Positions 7,507 to 15,048 of a stretch of 24,127 nt of DNA are shown here, one piece after another. Origin of the DNA: Trueperaceae bacterium. GTDB lineage: Bacteria > Deinococcota > Deinococci > Deinococcales > Trueperaceae. Within the stretch, counting starts at the first letter, position 1; every line of letters begins with the position of its first letter. The translations under genes were made by a program, and so were the position numbers. Where the stretch lies: the NCBI GenBank assembly GCA_011390455.1, contig JAABSI010000009.1:1-24127 (forward strand), given 5' to 3'. The notes under the pieces were generated by a model that was not told the origin of the DNA, made no database searches, and worked only from the letters and a program-made list of their open reading frames with translations.

Positions 7507-7577
7507 AGGGTACCCGGGCCACGATGGGGGTTCGTGTGAGGAGCGCGGTGCCGGGGCCATCCACGCGCTCGACGTGG

Positions 7578-8519
7578 TCAGCGGTACGTGATCACGCGCT
7601 CCCGGATCTCGTACACCTCGAGCCCGTTGCCGAGGTCCTCCGAGGTGGTCTCTCGGACCCAGTTGCCGCGGTCGTCGTCTTCGTACGCGTAGGTCAGCAG
7701 ATCCTCGCGCTGGCCTTCGTCGTAGACGCTGCGGCGCTCGAGCACGCGGCCGCGCGCGTCGAAGGTCCACGCGTACGACTCGTCGAGGTTCCCATCGGGG
7801 TCGAGCACCTCGATCAGAACGGTGCCGTACGCGTTCTCGATCACGCGGCCGGTCGCCTCGACCGCGCCCTCCTCGTCGTACCGCACGTACTCGTGCTCGA
7901 GGCTAGGGACGCCGTAGCGCTCGATCTGACGAAGCCGGCCCTCGTCGTCGAACCGGCGCTCTTCGAGCAGACCGCCGTCGCGGTCGTAGTCGCGTTCGAC
8001 GGTGCGGACGAGCTCGCCGCCTCGGTACTGCGTGATGCGCACCACGTTGCCAGCGGCGTCGTGTTCGTACGCGGTCTTGCTCTTCTCGACGCCGTCGCCA
8101 TCGACCGTGATCTCCTCGATCAGGCGTCCATCGCCGTCGTAGCCGTAGACGGTCTCGCCCGTCGGCTGGTCGTCAGCGTCGTAGGCGACCGTGGCTACCC
8201 GCCGTCCGGCGTCGTATCGGGTGACTTGGCGCTCGCGGAGCGAATCGTCGCTGAAGCTGTACAGGTAGACGACGCGCTCGGTGGCGACGCCGCCCTCGTC
8301 GAACGCATAGCTCCGGAACAGCTGCCGTTCGGTGGTGCCCGGGTACCATCGGTACTCCTCCACCAACGCGACCGAACCAGTGAGATCGAGCGTTTCCAAC
8401 GTGGTCTGTGCCCAGGCGGCCGTGCCGGCGAGGAGCGCGGCGAGCAGACCGGCGACGAGCCCGCTGCGGGTGCGAAGGGCTGGGCGCTGGACCGGGCGAA
8501 GAGACGGACGGTTCGGCAT
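7578..8519 (-). CDS. secreted YD-repeat-like (RHS-type) protein
   Basis: The 313-residue protein has a basic N-terminus and a hydrophobic segment (about residues 20-37) ending AAWAQ, a signal peptide. The rest is a run of short, degenerate strand-turn repeats of the form YD-x-x-G-R-L/V-x-x-x, for example VTRYDAGRRVATVAYDADDQPTG, YGYDGDGRLIEEITVDGDG, YEHDAAGNVVRITQY and WTFDARGRVLERRSVYDEGQ. These match RHS/YD repeats, which build extracellular beta shells. There is no toxin-like C-terminal tip or PxxxxDPxG cap, so it is not a polymorphic toxin. Role unknown: an exported structural or binding protein is the safe statement. ATG 8519 has GGAGG 6 bases upstream, with -10 TACGTT at 8541-8546 and a leader of only about 15 bases. 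Divergent from the NTF2-like gene. Confidence 0.8.
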   Translation of the reverse strand: MPNRPSLRPVQRPALRTRSGLVAGLLAALLAGTAAWAQTTLETLDLTGSVALVEEYRWYPGTTERQLFRSYAFDEGGVATERVVYLYSFSDDSLRERQVTRYDAGRRVATVAYDADDQPTGETVYGYDGDGRLIEEITVDGDGVEKSKTAYEHDAAGNVVRITQYRGGELVRTVERDYDRDGGLLEERRFDDEGRLRQIERYGVPSLEHEYVRYDEEGAVEATGRVIENAYGTVLIEVLDPDGNLDESYAWTFDARGRVLERRSVYDEGQREDLLTYAYEDDDRGNWVRETTSEDLGNGLEVYEIRERVITYR

Positions 8520-8666
8520 CGAGGACCTCCAACGGGCGGGAACGTACGGACGAGTGCAGGTTCACGGAGCGTACGACGTCGAGCGCCCACCAAGGGTGGA
8601 GGCCCTTGCGCCGCGTCCGATCGTCGGTATCCGCACGCCGCTCGGCCGAGCCGCGTGCGGCCACGG

Positions 8667-8672
8667 TATCTT
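8667..8672 (+). promoter_or_regulatory. -10 box of the NTF2-like gene, leaderless type
   Basis: TATCTT ends 6 bases before ATG 8679; no Shine-Dalgarno is present. Confidence 0.5.
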
Positions 8673-8678
8673 GGCCCG

Positions 8679-9071
8679 ATGCCGACGCCACCGACCACGA
8701 GTACTCAAGAGCGAGCCGTCTTGGCCACGGAAGACGCCTACGTCGCCGCCGAAGTGAGCCGCGACGAGGCCGCGCTCCGCCGCGTGATCGACGACGCCTT
8801 CGTGTACAACGCCAGCACCGGCACCACGTCGGACAAAGAAGCGCTCATCCAGAACGTCCTGCAGATGAACATGGTCGGCCAGACGATCCGCGAACGCACC
8901 GTGCGGATCGAAGGCTCGGTCGCGCTCGTCTTCGCCACGGCGGACCTGAGGTTCGGGCGTGCGGACGGGACCGAGTCGGTCTCCAGCCTGCGGTACACCT
9001 CGGTCTACGTGAAGCGCGACGATGGCTGGCGCATGCTCGCGCTGCAGATGCAGGCGCGGGCGGCGGGGTAG
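8679..9071 (+). CDS. NTF2-like (SnoaL/DUF4440-type) protein
   Basis: The 130-residue protein fits the cone-shaped NTF2-like fold: an N-terminal helix (TQERAVLATEDAYVAAEVSRDEAALRRVIDDAFVY), the TGTTSDKEALIQNV helix start, and C-terminal strands (VALVFATADLRF, LRYTSVYVKRDDGWRMLALQMQ) typical of DUF4440. Family members bind or isomerise small molecules or act as accessory subunits; no catalytic dyad can be assigned confidently. The in-frame reading extends far upstream, but only this part is real: a leaderless -10 box at 8667-8672 marks ATG 8679. The stop is 2 bases before the GTG of the tandem GNAT gene, indicating a translationally coupled pair. Confidence 0.82.
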   Translation: MPTPPTTSTQERAVLATEDAYVAAEVSRDEAALRRVIDDAFVYNASTGTTSDKEALIQNVLQMNMVGQTIRERTVRIEGSVALVFATADLRFGRADGTESVSSLRYTSVYVKRDDGWRMLALQMQARAAG

Positions 9072-9073
9072 CC

Positions 9074-10060
9074 GTGGATGCGTCGGCGCTGCCGCCGTCC
9101 CCCGCCGACGCCCCCACCGTCTTCGTCTCGCCGCGCCTGCGCTGCCGGCACTGGGTCGCCGCGGACCGCGACGCCCTGCTCGAGGTCTACGCCGACGCCG
9201 GGGCGATGCGGTACGTGGGCGACGGCACGCCCCTGTCCGAGGCGGACGCCGACCGCTGGCTCGACGTGACGGCCCGCAACTACGCGCGCCGCGGCTACGG
9301 CATGTTCGCGCTCGAGGACCGCGCGACGGGGGAGCTGGTCGGGTTCGCCGGATTGGTGCACCCCGGCGACCAACCGGAGGCGGAGGTCAAATACGCCCTG
9401 GCGCGCGCCTGGTGGGGGCGGGGGCTCGCGACCGAGGCGGTGCGCCATCTGCTCGAGGCGGCCGAGGCGCGCTACGGGCTCACCGACGTGATCGCCACCG
9501 TCGCGCCGGCGCACGCGGCCTCGCAGCGGGTGCTCGCCAAGGCCGGGCTGACGCGGCGTCCCGACCGGGTCGAGGCCGATGGCGCCCGCACGGTCGTGTT
9601 CGGTTGCACGCTGCCGCCCGCCGTCACCGTCCACCTGGTGACCGAGGCGAACCGCGCCCTGCTGGAGCGCGTCGAGGACGACGTCTTCGACCACGAGGTC
9701 CGGCCCGAGTACCTCGCCCGGTTCCTGGCGAACCCCGACCACCTGCTCGCGGTGGCCGTCGCCGACGGCACCGTGATCGGGATGGCGTCCGGCGTCGCGT
9801 ACGCGCATCCGGACAAGCCGCTGCAGCTCTTCGTCGTCGAGGTCGGCGTGGCCGGGCGCTTCCAGCGCCGTGGCGTCGGGGCGGCGGTCCTGGGCGAGCT
9901 GGTGCGGCGGGGCCGCGAGCTGGGCTGCCGCGAGGCGTGGGTGGCGACCGAGGTGGGCAACGCCCCGGCTCGCGGGCTCTACGGCGCGCTGGGCGGCGTG
10001 GAGGACGACGGGCCGGCGGCGGTGTACGTGTTCGCGCTCGCCGCGGACGAAGCGCGGTAG
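9074..10060 (+). CDS. tandem GNAT acetyltransferase (RimJ/L-like + AAC(3)-I-like halves)
   Basis: The 328-residue protein has two GNAT domains. The N-terminal half (about residues 10-180) follows the RimJ/RimL pattern: SPRLRCRHWVAADRDALLEVYAD at its start, the acetyl-CoA loop AWWGRGLATEAVRHLLEAA, then IATVAPAHAASQRVLAKAGLTRR. The C-terminal half (about 185-328) has VFDHEVRPEYLARFLANPDHLLAVAVADGTVIG, the acetyl-CoA loop GRFQRRGVGAAVLGELV and the TEVGNAPARGLYGALGG segment, resembling AAC(3)-I-type and related GNATs. Substrates may be amines or protein N-termini, but neither can be named. GTG 9074 is chosen because it directly follows the NTF2-like stop (2-base gap) and gives a complete first domain. 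Ends 9 bases from the convergent radical SAM gene. Confidence 0.82.
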   Translation: MDASALPPSPADAPTVFVSPRLRCRHWVAADRDALLEVYADAGAMRYVGDGTPLSEADADRWLDVTARNYARRGYGMFALEDRATGELVGFAGLVHPGDQPEAEVKYALARAWWGRGLATEAVRHLLEAAEARYGLTDVIATVAPAHAASQRVLAKAGLTRRPDRVEADGARTVVFGCTLPPAVTVHLVTEANRALLERVEDDVFDHEVRPEYLARFLANPDHLLAVAVADGTVIGMASGVAYAHPDKPLQLFVVEVGVAGRFQRRGVGAAVLGELVRRGRELGCREAWVATEVGNAPARGLYGALGGVEDDGPAAVYVFALAADEAR

Positions 10061-10069
10061 CGGCGGTGG

Positions 10070-11281
10070 TCAGCCGTCGAGCAGCGGCTGCAGCACCCCC
10101 GACCGCACGGCCGCCATCACCCCGGCGGGCGCCTGCGCGGCGCGGTACGCGTCGGCCATCCAGCGCATGGCCGGCTGGGTGCGGGTGAAGAACGCGAAAT
10201 AGCCGGCGCACAGGTGGTGCTGGCCCGGCTCGCCGTCGACGCTCACGCCCACGCGGTCCTTGGGGCAGCCGCCGTGGCAGAACTCGAGGACCGGGCAGCG
10301 GCGGCACTGCGCGGTGAGCGTGGCGCGCTTGGCCTCGCCGAACGCGCGTTGCCGCGGCGCGTCGACCAGCGTGGCGAGCGGCAGCTCGAGCAGGTTGCCC
10401 ACCAGGTGGTCGGGCTCGACGTAGTGGTCGCAGGCGTAGACGTCGCCGGTGTGCTCGATCGCCAGCGCGTCGCCGCAGGTCGGCTGGTGGACGCACAGGC
10501 CGCCGGAGACGCCCAGGTGCTTGCCCAGCAGCTCGTCGAAGGCCTGCACGTACACGCGGCCGACGTCGCGCCGCACCCACTCGTCGAAGATCGCGAGCAG
10601 GAAGTCGCCGTAGGCCGCGCCCGACACGCTGCGGTCGGTGAGCTCGGTGCCGCGCTGCGCGCCCGACGGGTCGGCGCGCTCGACGATGGGGATGAACTGG
10701 ACGTGAGCCGCGCCGGCCTCGTCGCGCAGGAAGCGGTAGACATCGAGCGGAGCGTGGGCGTTGCCGGCGTGGACGGTGACGAGCGCGTTCCAGTCGACGC
10801 CGTGGCGCTGCAGCACGGCCACGCCACGCAGGACGGCGTCGAAGCTGCCGCCGCCCCCCTTGTCCTTGCGGTACCGGTCGTGCAGGTCGCGCGGGCCGTC
10901 GAGGCTCACCCCCACCAGGAAGCCGTGGCGCGCCAGGAACGCCCCCCAGGCGTCGTCGAGTCGCGTCGCGTTCGTCTGCAGCGTGTGGACGACGCGTTGA
11001 TGCGGCCGACGCCGCGCCTCGGCGAGCGCCACCGCGCGCTCGAAGAAGGGGAGCCCCATCAGCGTCGGCTCGCCCCCCTGCCACGCGAAGGTGACCTCGG
11101 GCCCGGGCTGCGCCACGAGCATCTGGTCGACGAAGCGCTCGAGGACGTCGTCGTTCATGCGGAACGAGGAGCCGGGGTACAGCTCCTCCTTCTTGAGGAA
11201 GTAGCAGTAGTCGCAGGCGAGGTTGCAGATCGCGCCCGTCGGTTTGGCCATCAGGTGGAACGGTCGGGACGCGGCGGGCAT
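10070..11281 (-). CDS. radical SAM/SPASM enzyme, anaerobic sulfatase-maturase (anSME) type
   Basis: The 403-residue protein has the anSME layout. FHLMAKPTGAICNLACDYCYF carries the radical SAM cluster motif C19-x3-C23-x2-C26; FAWQGGEPTLMG and VSLDGPRDLHDRYR are SAM- and substrate-site blocks. The SPASM part has CVHQPTCGDALAIEHTGDVYACDHYV and CRRCPVLEFCHGGCPKDR for two auxiliary [4Fe-4S] clusters. Known anSMEs oxidise an active-site Cys or Ser of arylsulfatases to formylglycine. No sulfatase lies in this window, so the partner must be elsewhere or the enzyme modifies another protein. ATG 11281 is chosen because TAGGAT (11289-11294) ends 7 bases upstream; ATG 11290, three codons earlier, overlaps that box. 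Divergent from the baeRF gene. Confidence 0.9.
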   Translation of the reverse strand: MPAASRPFHLMAKPTGAICNLACDYCYFLKKEELYPGSSFRMNDDVLERFVDQMLVAQPGPEVTFAWQGGEPTLMGLPFFERAVALAEARRRPHQRVVHTLQTNATRLDDAWGAFLARHGFLVGVSLDGPRDLHDRYRKDKGGGGSFDAVLRGVAVLQRHGVDWNALVTVHAGNAHAPLDVYRFLRDEAGAAHVQFIPIVERADPSGAQRGTELTDRSVSGAAYGDFLLAIFDEWVRRDVGRVYVQAFDELLGKHLGVSGGLCVHQPTCGDALAIEHTGDVYACDHYVEPDHLVGNLLELPLATLVDAPRQRAFGEAKRATLTAQCRRCPVLEFCHGGCPKDRVGVSVDGEPGQHHLCAGYFAFFTRTQPAMRWMADAYRAAQAPAGVMAAVRSGVLQPLLDG

Positions 11282-11288
11282 GGGGTTC

Positions 11289-11294
11289 ATCCTA
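11289..11294 (-). promoter_or_regulatory. -10 box of the anSME-type gene, leaderless type
   Basis: TAGGAT on the minus strand ends 7 bases before ATG 11281 and decides between two candidate starts. Confidence 0.5.
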
Positions 11295-11480
11295 CGGTGG
11301 GCACGCGACGACGCGGGGAGCCGCGGCGGTGTGCACGTTGCTCGTGGATGGCGAGCGGCGGCGTGTACCGTGGACGGGGTGGCGCGGAGGTGCGTGCAGT
11401 CCTGAACGACCTCCGATCGGCGGCGTTGCCGTCGGGCCCGCGGCCATTCGGCGCGCGGTGCGCCCCAGCGAGGAGATGGA

Positions 11481-12635
11481 ATGAACATTCTCGACGAAGA
11501 CTTTGCCGCAGGGCTCTTGGACGAGGTCGAGGCCCCGTGCCTTTCGCTGTACCAGCCGACGCATCGGCACCATCCGGACAACCAGCAGGACCCGATCCGC
11601 TTCGGGAACCTCCTGAAGACGCTCGAGGAGTCGCTCCTCCAGCAGGTCTCGAAGGACGAGGCGCGGTCGTTGCTCGAGCCGTTCCGCACGCTGGAGGACG
11701 ACCGCGATTTCTGGAACCACGCCCTCGACGGGCTGGCGGTGCTGGGCGCGAAGGGGACCTTCCGGGTGTACCGACTCCAGCGGCCCGTCGCCGAGCTGGC
11801 CGTCGTGGCGGACAGCTTCCACACCAAGCCGCTGATTCGCATCCTGCAGTCGGCCGACCGGTACCACGTGCTCGGGTTGAGCCGCCAGGAGGCCAAGCTC
11901 TACGAGGGCAACCGCGACGCGCTGGACGAGATCGAACTGCACGAGGACGTGCCGCGCACGCTCACGGACGCCTTGGGCGATGAGCTGACCGAGCCGCACC
12001 TGACCGTCGCTTCGTACGGCGGCAAGGGCGCCTCGCAGGGGTCCATGCACCATGGTCACGGCGGCAAGAGCGAGGAGCTCGACATCGACGCCGAGCGCTT
12101 CTTCCGCGTCATCGACAAGGGGGTGCTCGAGCACCACTCGCAGCCCTCCGGTCTGCCGCTGATCCTGGCCGCGCTCCCCGAGCACCACCACCTGTTCCAC
12201 GAGGTGAGCCGCAACCCGTCGCTGGTCGAGGAGAGCATCGACGTCAACCCGGACGCCCTGGCGTCGATCGACGAGCTCCGCGAGCGCGCCTGGAAGGTCA
12301 TGGAGCCCCGCTACCTGGCGCGCCTGGCCGCGCTGGTCGAGGACTTCGGCACCGCGCGGGCCAACGGGCTCGGCGACGACGACCTGGAAGCGGTCGCCAA
12401 GGCGGTCGTCGGTGGGCGGGTGGCCACGCTGCTGATCGAGGCCCGCCGCGAGATCTCCGGTCACGTCGACGCCGCCACCGGCGACGTCGCGTTCGGCGAC
12501 CTGGAGCACCCGGAGGTCGACGACGTGCTCGACGACCTGGGGACGATGGCCCTGAAGATGGGCGGCGACGTCGTCGTCGTGCCGACCGAGCGGATGCCGA
12601 CCAAGACCGGCATCGCCGCGATCTACCGCTACTGA
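11481..12635 (+). CDS. baeRF-family (bacterial eRF1-like, family 3 type) protein
   Basis: The 384-residue soluble protein matches the bacterial archaeo-eukaryotic release factor (baeRF) group, whose folds resemble eRF1/Pelota. Supporting blocks are PCLSLYQPTHRHHPDNQQDPIRFGNLL near the N-terminus, DFWNHALDGLAVLGAKGTFRVYRL (about 76-99), LGLSRQEAKLYEG (131-143), and a C-terminal eL30-like half ending in the VVVPTERMPTKTGIAAIYRY strand. The loop at 180-196, where a release factor would present GGQ, reads GGKGASQGSMHHGHGGK. It is rich in Gly/His and has no GGQ, arguing against classical peptidyl-tRNA hydrolysis. The HPF-like gene follows after 50 bases, pointing to ribosome hibernation or rescue; the bacterial hibernation factor Balon is an eRF1-like protein. 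ATG 11481 has GAGGAG just upstream. Confidence 0.85.
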   Translation: MNILDEDFAAGLLDEVEAPCLSLYQPTHRHHPDNQQDPIRFGNLLKTLEESLLQQVSKDEARSLLEPFRTLEDDRDFWNHALDGLAVLGAKGTFRVYRLQRPVAELAVVADSFHTKPLIRILQSADRYHVLGLSRQEAKLYEGNRDALDEIELHEDVPRTLTDALGDELTEPHLTVASYGGKGASQGSMHHGHGGKSEELDIDAERFFRVIDKGVLEHHSQPSGLPLILAALPEHHHLFHEVSRNPSLVEESIDVNPDALASIDELRERAWKVMEPRYLARLAALVEDFGTARANGLGDDDLEAVAKAVVGGRVATLLIEARREISGHVDAATGDVAFGDLEHPEVDDVLDDLGTMALKMGGDVVVVPTERMPTKTGIAAIYRY

Positions 12636-12685
12636 GCCGTCCTGGAGACCGATCTCGAGGGATGGCCATCGAAGAGGGTGACCCC

Positions 12686-13003
12686 ATGCTCGTGCAAGTC
12701 AACACGGACAGCAACATCGAAGGCAGCAGCGACCAGAACCAGTGGATCGAGGCCCAAGTGACGGGCGCCCTGGACCGCTTCGGCGACCAGATCACGCGCG
12801 TGGAGGTGCACCTCCGCGATCGGAACAGCGACAAGAAGTCCGGTGCCGCGGACATGGATTGCCTTCTCGAGGCCCGCGTCGCCGGGCTCCAGCCCCAAGT
12901 GGTGAGCCACCAAGCGGCCACCCTCGAGGACGCGGTCGACGGCGCCGTGGGGAAGCTGAAGCGATCGCTCGAGAGCACGCTCGGGCGCTTGGCCGACCGC
13001 TAG
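12686..13003 (+). CDS. hpf: short HPF/RaiA-type ribosome hibernation factor
   Basis: The 105-residue protein follows the S30AE (HPF/RaiA) pattern: a first strand with LVQVNTDSNIEG, a helix with WIEAQVTGALDRFGDQITRVEVHLRDRNSDKKS, and a second helix HQAATLEDAVDGAVGKLKRSLESTLGRL. Such proteins bind the decoding centre of the small subunit and silence or dimerise ribosomes in stress and stationary phase. The length fits a short form without the C-terminal dimerisation domain of long HPF. The acidic stretch GAADMDCLLEARV is less basic than in classical HPF, so rRNA binding deserves checking. ATG 12686 is preferred because GAGGGTG lies 5 bases upstream; ATG 12662 is in frame but its GAGGG touches the start codon. 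Downstream member of the baeRF pair; 7 bases from the convergent isochorismatase-type gene. Confidence 0.82.
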   Translation: MLVQVNTDSNIEGSSDQNQWIEAQVTGALDRFGDQITRVEVHLRDRNSDKKSGAADMDCLLEARVAGLQPQVVSHQAATLEDAVDGAVGKLKRSLESTLGRLADR

Positions 13004-13010
13004 CCGCCGG

Positions 13011-13862
13011 TCAGCCCGGCTTCCGTCCGTCCGGGTGCTCGGTCCCCTTGACGGCCCCGGGTTCGCCCGCGACGAAGTCGTCTTCGAGGTAGCGCAGGAC
13101 GTCGTCGGTCGACAGCACCTTGGCGACGGTGCTGTTGGCGATCGTCAAGGCCGCCTCTTGGTTGGCCGTGGCCGTGGCGACCGCGTCGCCGACGACCACC
13201 ACGTCGTAGCCGCGCGAGCTACCGGCGTAGGCGGTGCTGAGGACGCACTCGTCGGTCCACAGGCCGACGATGACGATCGTGTCGATGCCCTCCGCCTCGA
13301 GCTTCTCGTCCAGGTACGAGGCACCCCGCTCGTCGAAGGTCCAGAACATGTCGAGGTGCTTGCCCAAGTAGAACCAGCCGTCGGCCTCCTCCGCCGCGGT
13401 CGGCGCGATCTCGGCCAGCGGCTTCATCCCGGCGGAGCCCGTGAAGACGTAGGCCGCGTTCTCCGGCTCCTCGGGGCGCAGGCCCCGCGGGCCGTACCAG
13501 CGGTCCATGGCGTTGGCGATGCCGTCGTCGAAGGACCGGCTCCAGGCGCTCCAGGCGATGCGGACGCCGTCGCTCCGCGCGCGCGCGGCCCGGAAGGCAT
13601 CGACGAGCCGGGTCACGTTCGGGAGGATCTCGCCGGCGTACGGCCGGTACTCCTCCTGGCAGTCGTCGACGAGCAGGGCGATCCGGCGGGGCCGATCGGC
13701 GAGGTCCCACGCGGCCCAGAAGGCGAGCGGCTGTCCGTGCGGGCCGCCCGGGGTGGAGCTGAAGTTGGGCATCGGCTCGAGCGCGAGCGCCATATCGCGG
13801 TGGGTGCACGGCGTGCGCAGGGCCTCCTCGAGCGTGGGGACGGGGCGTTCGGCGTCGTTCAT
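13011..13862 (-). CDS. isochorismatase-family cysteine hydrolase
   Basis: The 283-residue protein has the isochorismatase-like fold after an extension of about 55 residues. The probable catalytic triad is D66 or D67 in IALLVDDCQEEY, K168 in YLGKHLDMFWTF and C206 in GLWTDECVLSTAYAGSSRGYDV. The family includes nicotinamidases, N-carbamoyl hydrolases and isochorismatases; the long N-terminus and the insertion between Asp and Lys make it larger than nicotinamidase (about 200 residues). No siderophore or NAD genes are nearby, so the substrate is open. ATG 13862 has GAGAGGAG 7 bases upstream and a -10 TAGCGT at 13897-13902 with a leader of about 30 bases; an in-frame upstream ATG (13925) lies outside that transcript. 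Confidence 0.88.
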   Translation of the reverse strand: MNDAERPVPTLEEALRTPCTHRDMALALEPMPNFSSTPGGPHGQPLAFWAAWDLADRPRRIALLVDDCQEEYRPYAGEILPNVTRLVDAFRAARARSDGVRIAWSAWSRSFDDGIANAMDRWYGPRGLRPEEPENAAYVFTGSAGMKPLAEIAPTAAEEADGWFYLGKHLDMFWTFDERGASYLDEKLEAEGIDTIVIVGLWTDECVLSTAYAGSSRGYDVVVVGDAVATATANQEAALTIANSTVAKVLSTDDVLRYLEDDFVAGEPGAVKGTEHPDGRKPG

Positions 13863-13896
13863 CGAGGGGCTCCTCTCGGCGGTCGGGTTCGGGTTC

Positions 13897-13902
13897 ACGC
13901 TA
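13897..13902 (-). promoter_or_regulatory. -10 box of the isochorismatase-type gene
   Basis: TAGCGT on the minus strand, about 35 bases before the start codon, with a Shine-Dalgarno in the short leader. Confidence 0.35.
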
Positions 13903-13978
13903 GGCCCCGCTCCGTGGAGCGTCAAGGGACGCGGGGAAGGGGGTGCGCCGCGCGCCGCGTGTCAGTCTTGAAGGAACC

Positions 13979-14215
13979 GTGCACCGATCCTTGCCCATCC
14001 TCCTGATGGCGACCGGCCTGGGGATCTTCTTCGGTGGTTTCGTCTACGACGTGGCGTTCGCCGGTATCCCCTACCAGGATCCGACGCCGGCCATGGCGGC
14101 CGACTACGCGCACCACGCGCGCGTCGCCTCGCTGATCCGGTGGGCGGGCCTCCTCGTCGCGCTGGCGGGATTCGCCGCCGGCTTCGTCCGTCGGCGCGCG
14201 CAAGGTGCGCGGTGA
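13979..14215 (+). CDS. small two-helix membrane protein
   Basis: The 78-residue protein has two hydrophobic helices (about residues 4-27 and 53-70). Between them lies a polar segment, DVAFAGIPYQDPTPAMAADYAHHARVASLIRW, with a conserved look (GIPYQDPTP followed by an aromatic-His pair). It resembles unnamed small membrane proteins I recall from several phyla, but I know no function. GTG 13979 has AAGGA 3 bases upstream; ATG 13943 is an in-frame alternative giving a charged extension without a Shine-Dalgarno. It is followed at once by the P-loop protein, suggesting a two-gene unit. Divergent from the isochorismatase-type gene. Confidence 0.68.
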   Translation: MHRSLPILLMATGLGIFFGGFVYDVAFAGIPYQDPTPAMAADYAHHARVASLIRWAGLLVALAGFAAGFVRRRAQGAR

Positions 14216-14231
14216 TGGGCGGCGACGCGAG

Positions 14232-14927
14232 GTGAAGCCACCCACGTTCGAGGTCGATCGCGCGCTCCTCCGAGCGGCGGCGGAACGGCTCGCGCCGGTC
14301 CACGGGCTCCGCTGGGTGATCGGCGGCGCCTGCTCGGGGAAGTCCACCGTCTGCCGCACGATCTCGCGCTGGACGGGCGTGCCCGTCTACGACATGGACG
14401 AGCACGTGTACGGGCGCTACATGAGCCGGTACTCGGCGTCGCGCCACCCCGCGAGCACGGCCTGGTTCAAGCGCGGCGACGGCCTGGCCTGGGTGCTCTC
14501 GCTGCCATGGGCGGCCTTCGACGACCTGAACCGGGCCACGAACGCCGAGTTCCTGGACCTCGTGGCGCAGGACCTCGGCGAGTGCTTCGGCGACCGCCCG
14601 GTGCTGGTGGACGGCGGGATCACGCACCCATCGGTCCTCGCGGCGGCGGTCGACCCCACGCGCATCGCTTGCCTCACGGTCGACGATGCCGAGAGCCGGC
14701 GGCTCTGGGCCGAAGAGGAAGACCGGGCCGGGATGCGCCGCGCCGTCGAGGGTCTGCCCGACGGGGCGGAGCGCTGGGCGACGTTCCTCACCTTCAACGA
14801 GCGCATGAGCGCGACGATCGATCGCGAGGCGCGCGAGCAAGGCATCTCCGTGGTCGCGAGGGCCCCGGGTGCGTCGGCCGAGGCGCTCTCGAGGCGCGTC
14901 ATGGAGGCGCTCGGCCTCGAACCCTGA
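14232..14927 (+). CDS. P-loop kinase-like protein (adenylate/shikimate-kinase-type NTPase)
   Basis: The protein has about 231 residues. Its Walker A motif GGACSGKST (31-39) follows a hydrophobic strand (GLRWVI), and a nucleotide-kinase-like arrangement comes after: VPVYDMDEHVYGRYMS as a probable substrate-binding Asp region, and RPVLVDGGITHPSVL (Asp after a hydrophobic strand) as a Walker B-like element. An R-rich lid-like segment (ESRRLWAEEEDRAGMRRAV) is visible near the middle. The general role is phosphoryl transfer to a small molecule; the substrate is unknown. The start is uncertain: GTG 14232 gives a compact N-terminus, while GTG 14205 in the same frame overlaps the preceding gene by 11 bases and would suit translational coupling. 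Neither has a strong Shine-Dalgarno. Confidence 0.75.
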   Translation: MKPPTFEVDRALLRAAAERLAPVHGLRWVIGGACSGKSTVCRTISRWTGVPVYDMDEHVYGRYMSRYSASRHPASTAWFKRGDGLAWVLSLPWAAFDDLNRATNAEFLDLVAQDLGECFGDRPVLVDGGITHPSVLAAAVDPTRIACLTVDDAESRRLWAEEEDRAGMRRAVEGLPDGAERWATFLTFNERMSATIDREAREQGISVVARAPGASAEALSRRVMEALGLEP

Positions 14928-15048
14928 ACCCCAGGAACGTGTGGGACGGCGTGCGCCCGCGTACGTGGCGCGTGCCGGCCGGGCCGAATGCCCCCCCGGG
15001 GTGTTTCGCGGTGGGGTACAACCGGCGGACGAGATGGAGGCGTTCCGG

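Noticed and set aside
7578..8519. YD-repeat protein as a polymorphic toxin
   Set aside because: The protein is short, has no conserved cleavage motif or C-terminal toxin domain, and no immunity gene follows.
6384..8678. Very long plus-strand reading ahead of the NTF2-like gene
   Set aside because: It covers three genes on the opposite strand, each with clear domains; only the last 130 codons are a recognisable protein.
12662..12685. Earlier ATG for the HPF-type gene
   Set aside because: Its purine-rich motif touches the start codon, whereas ATG 12686 has correct spacing and gives the usual family start.
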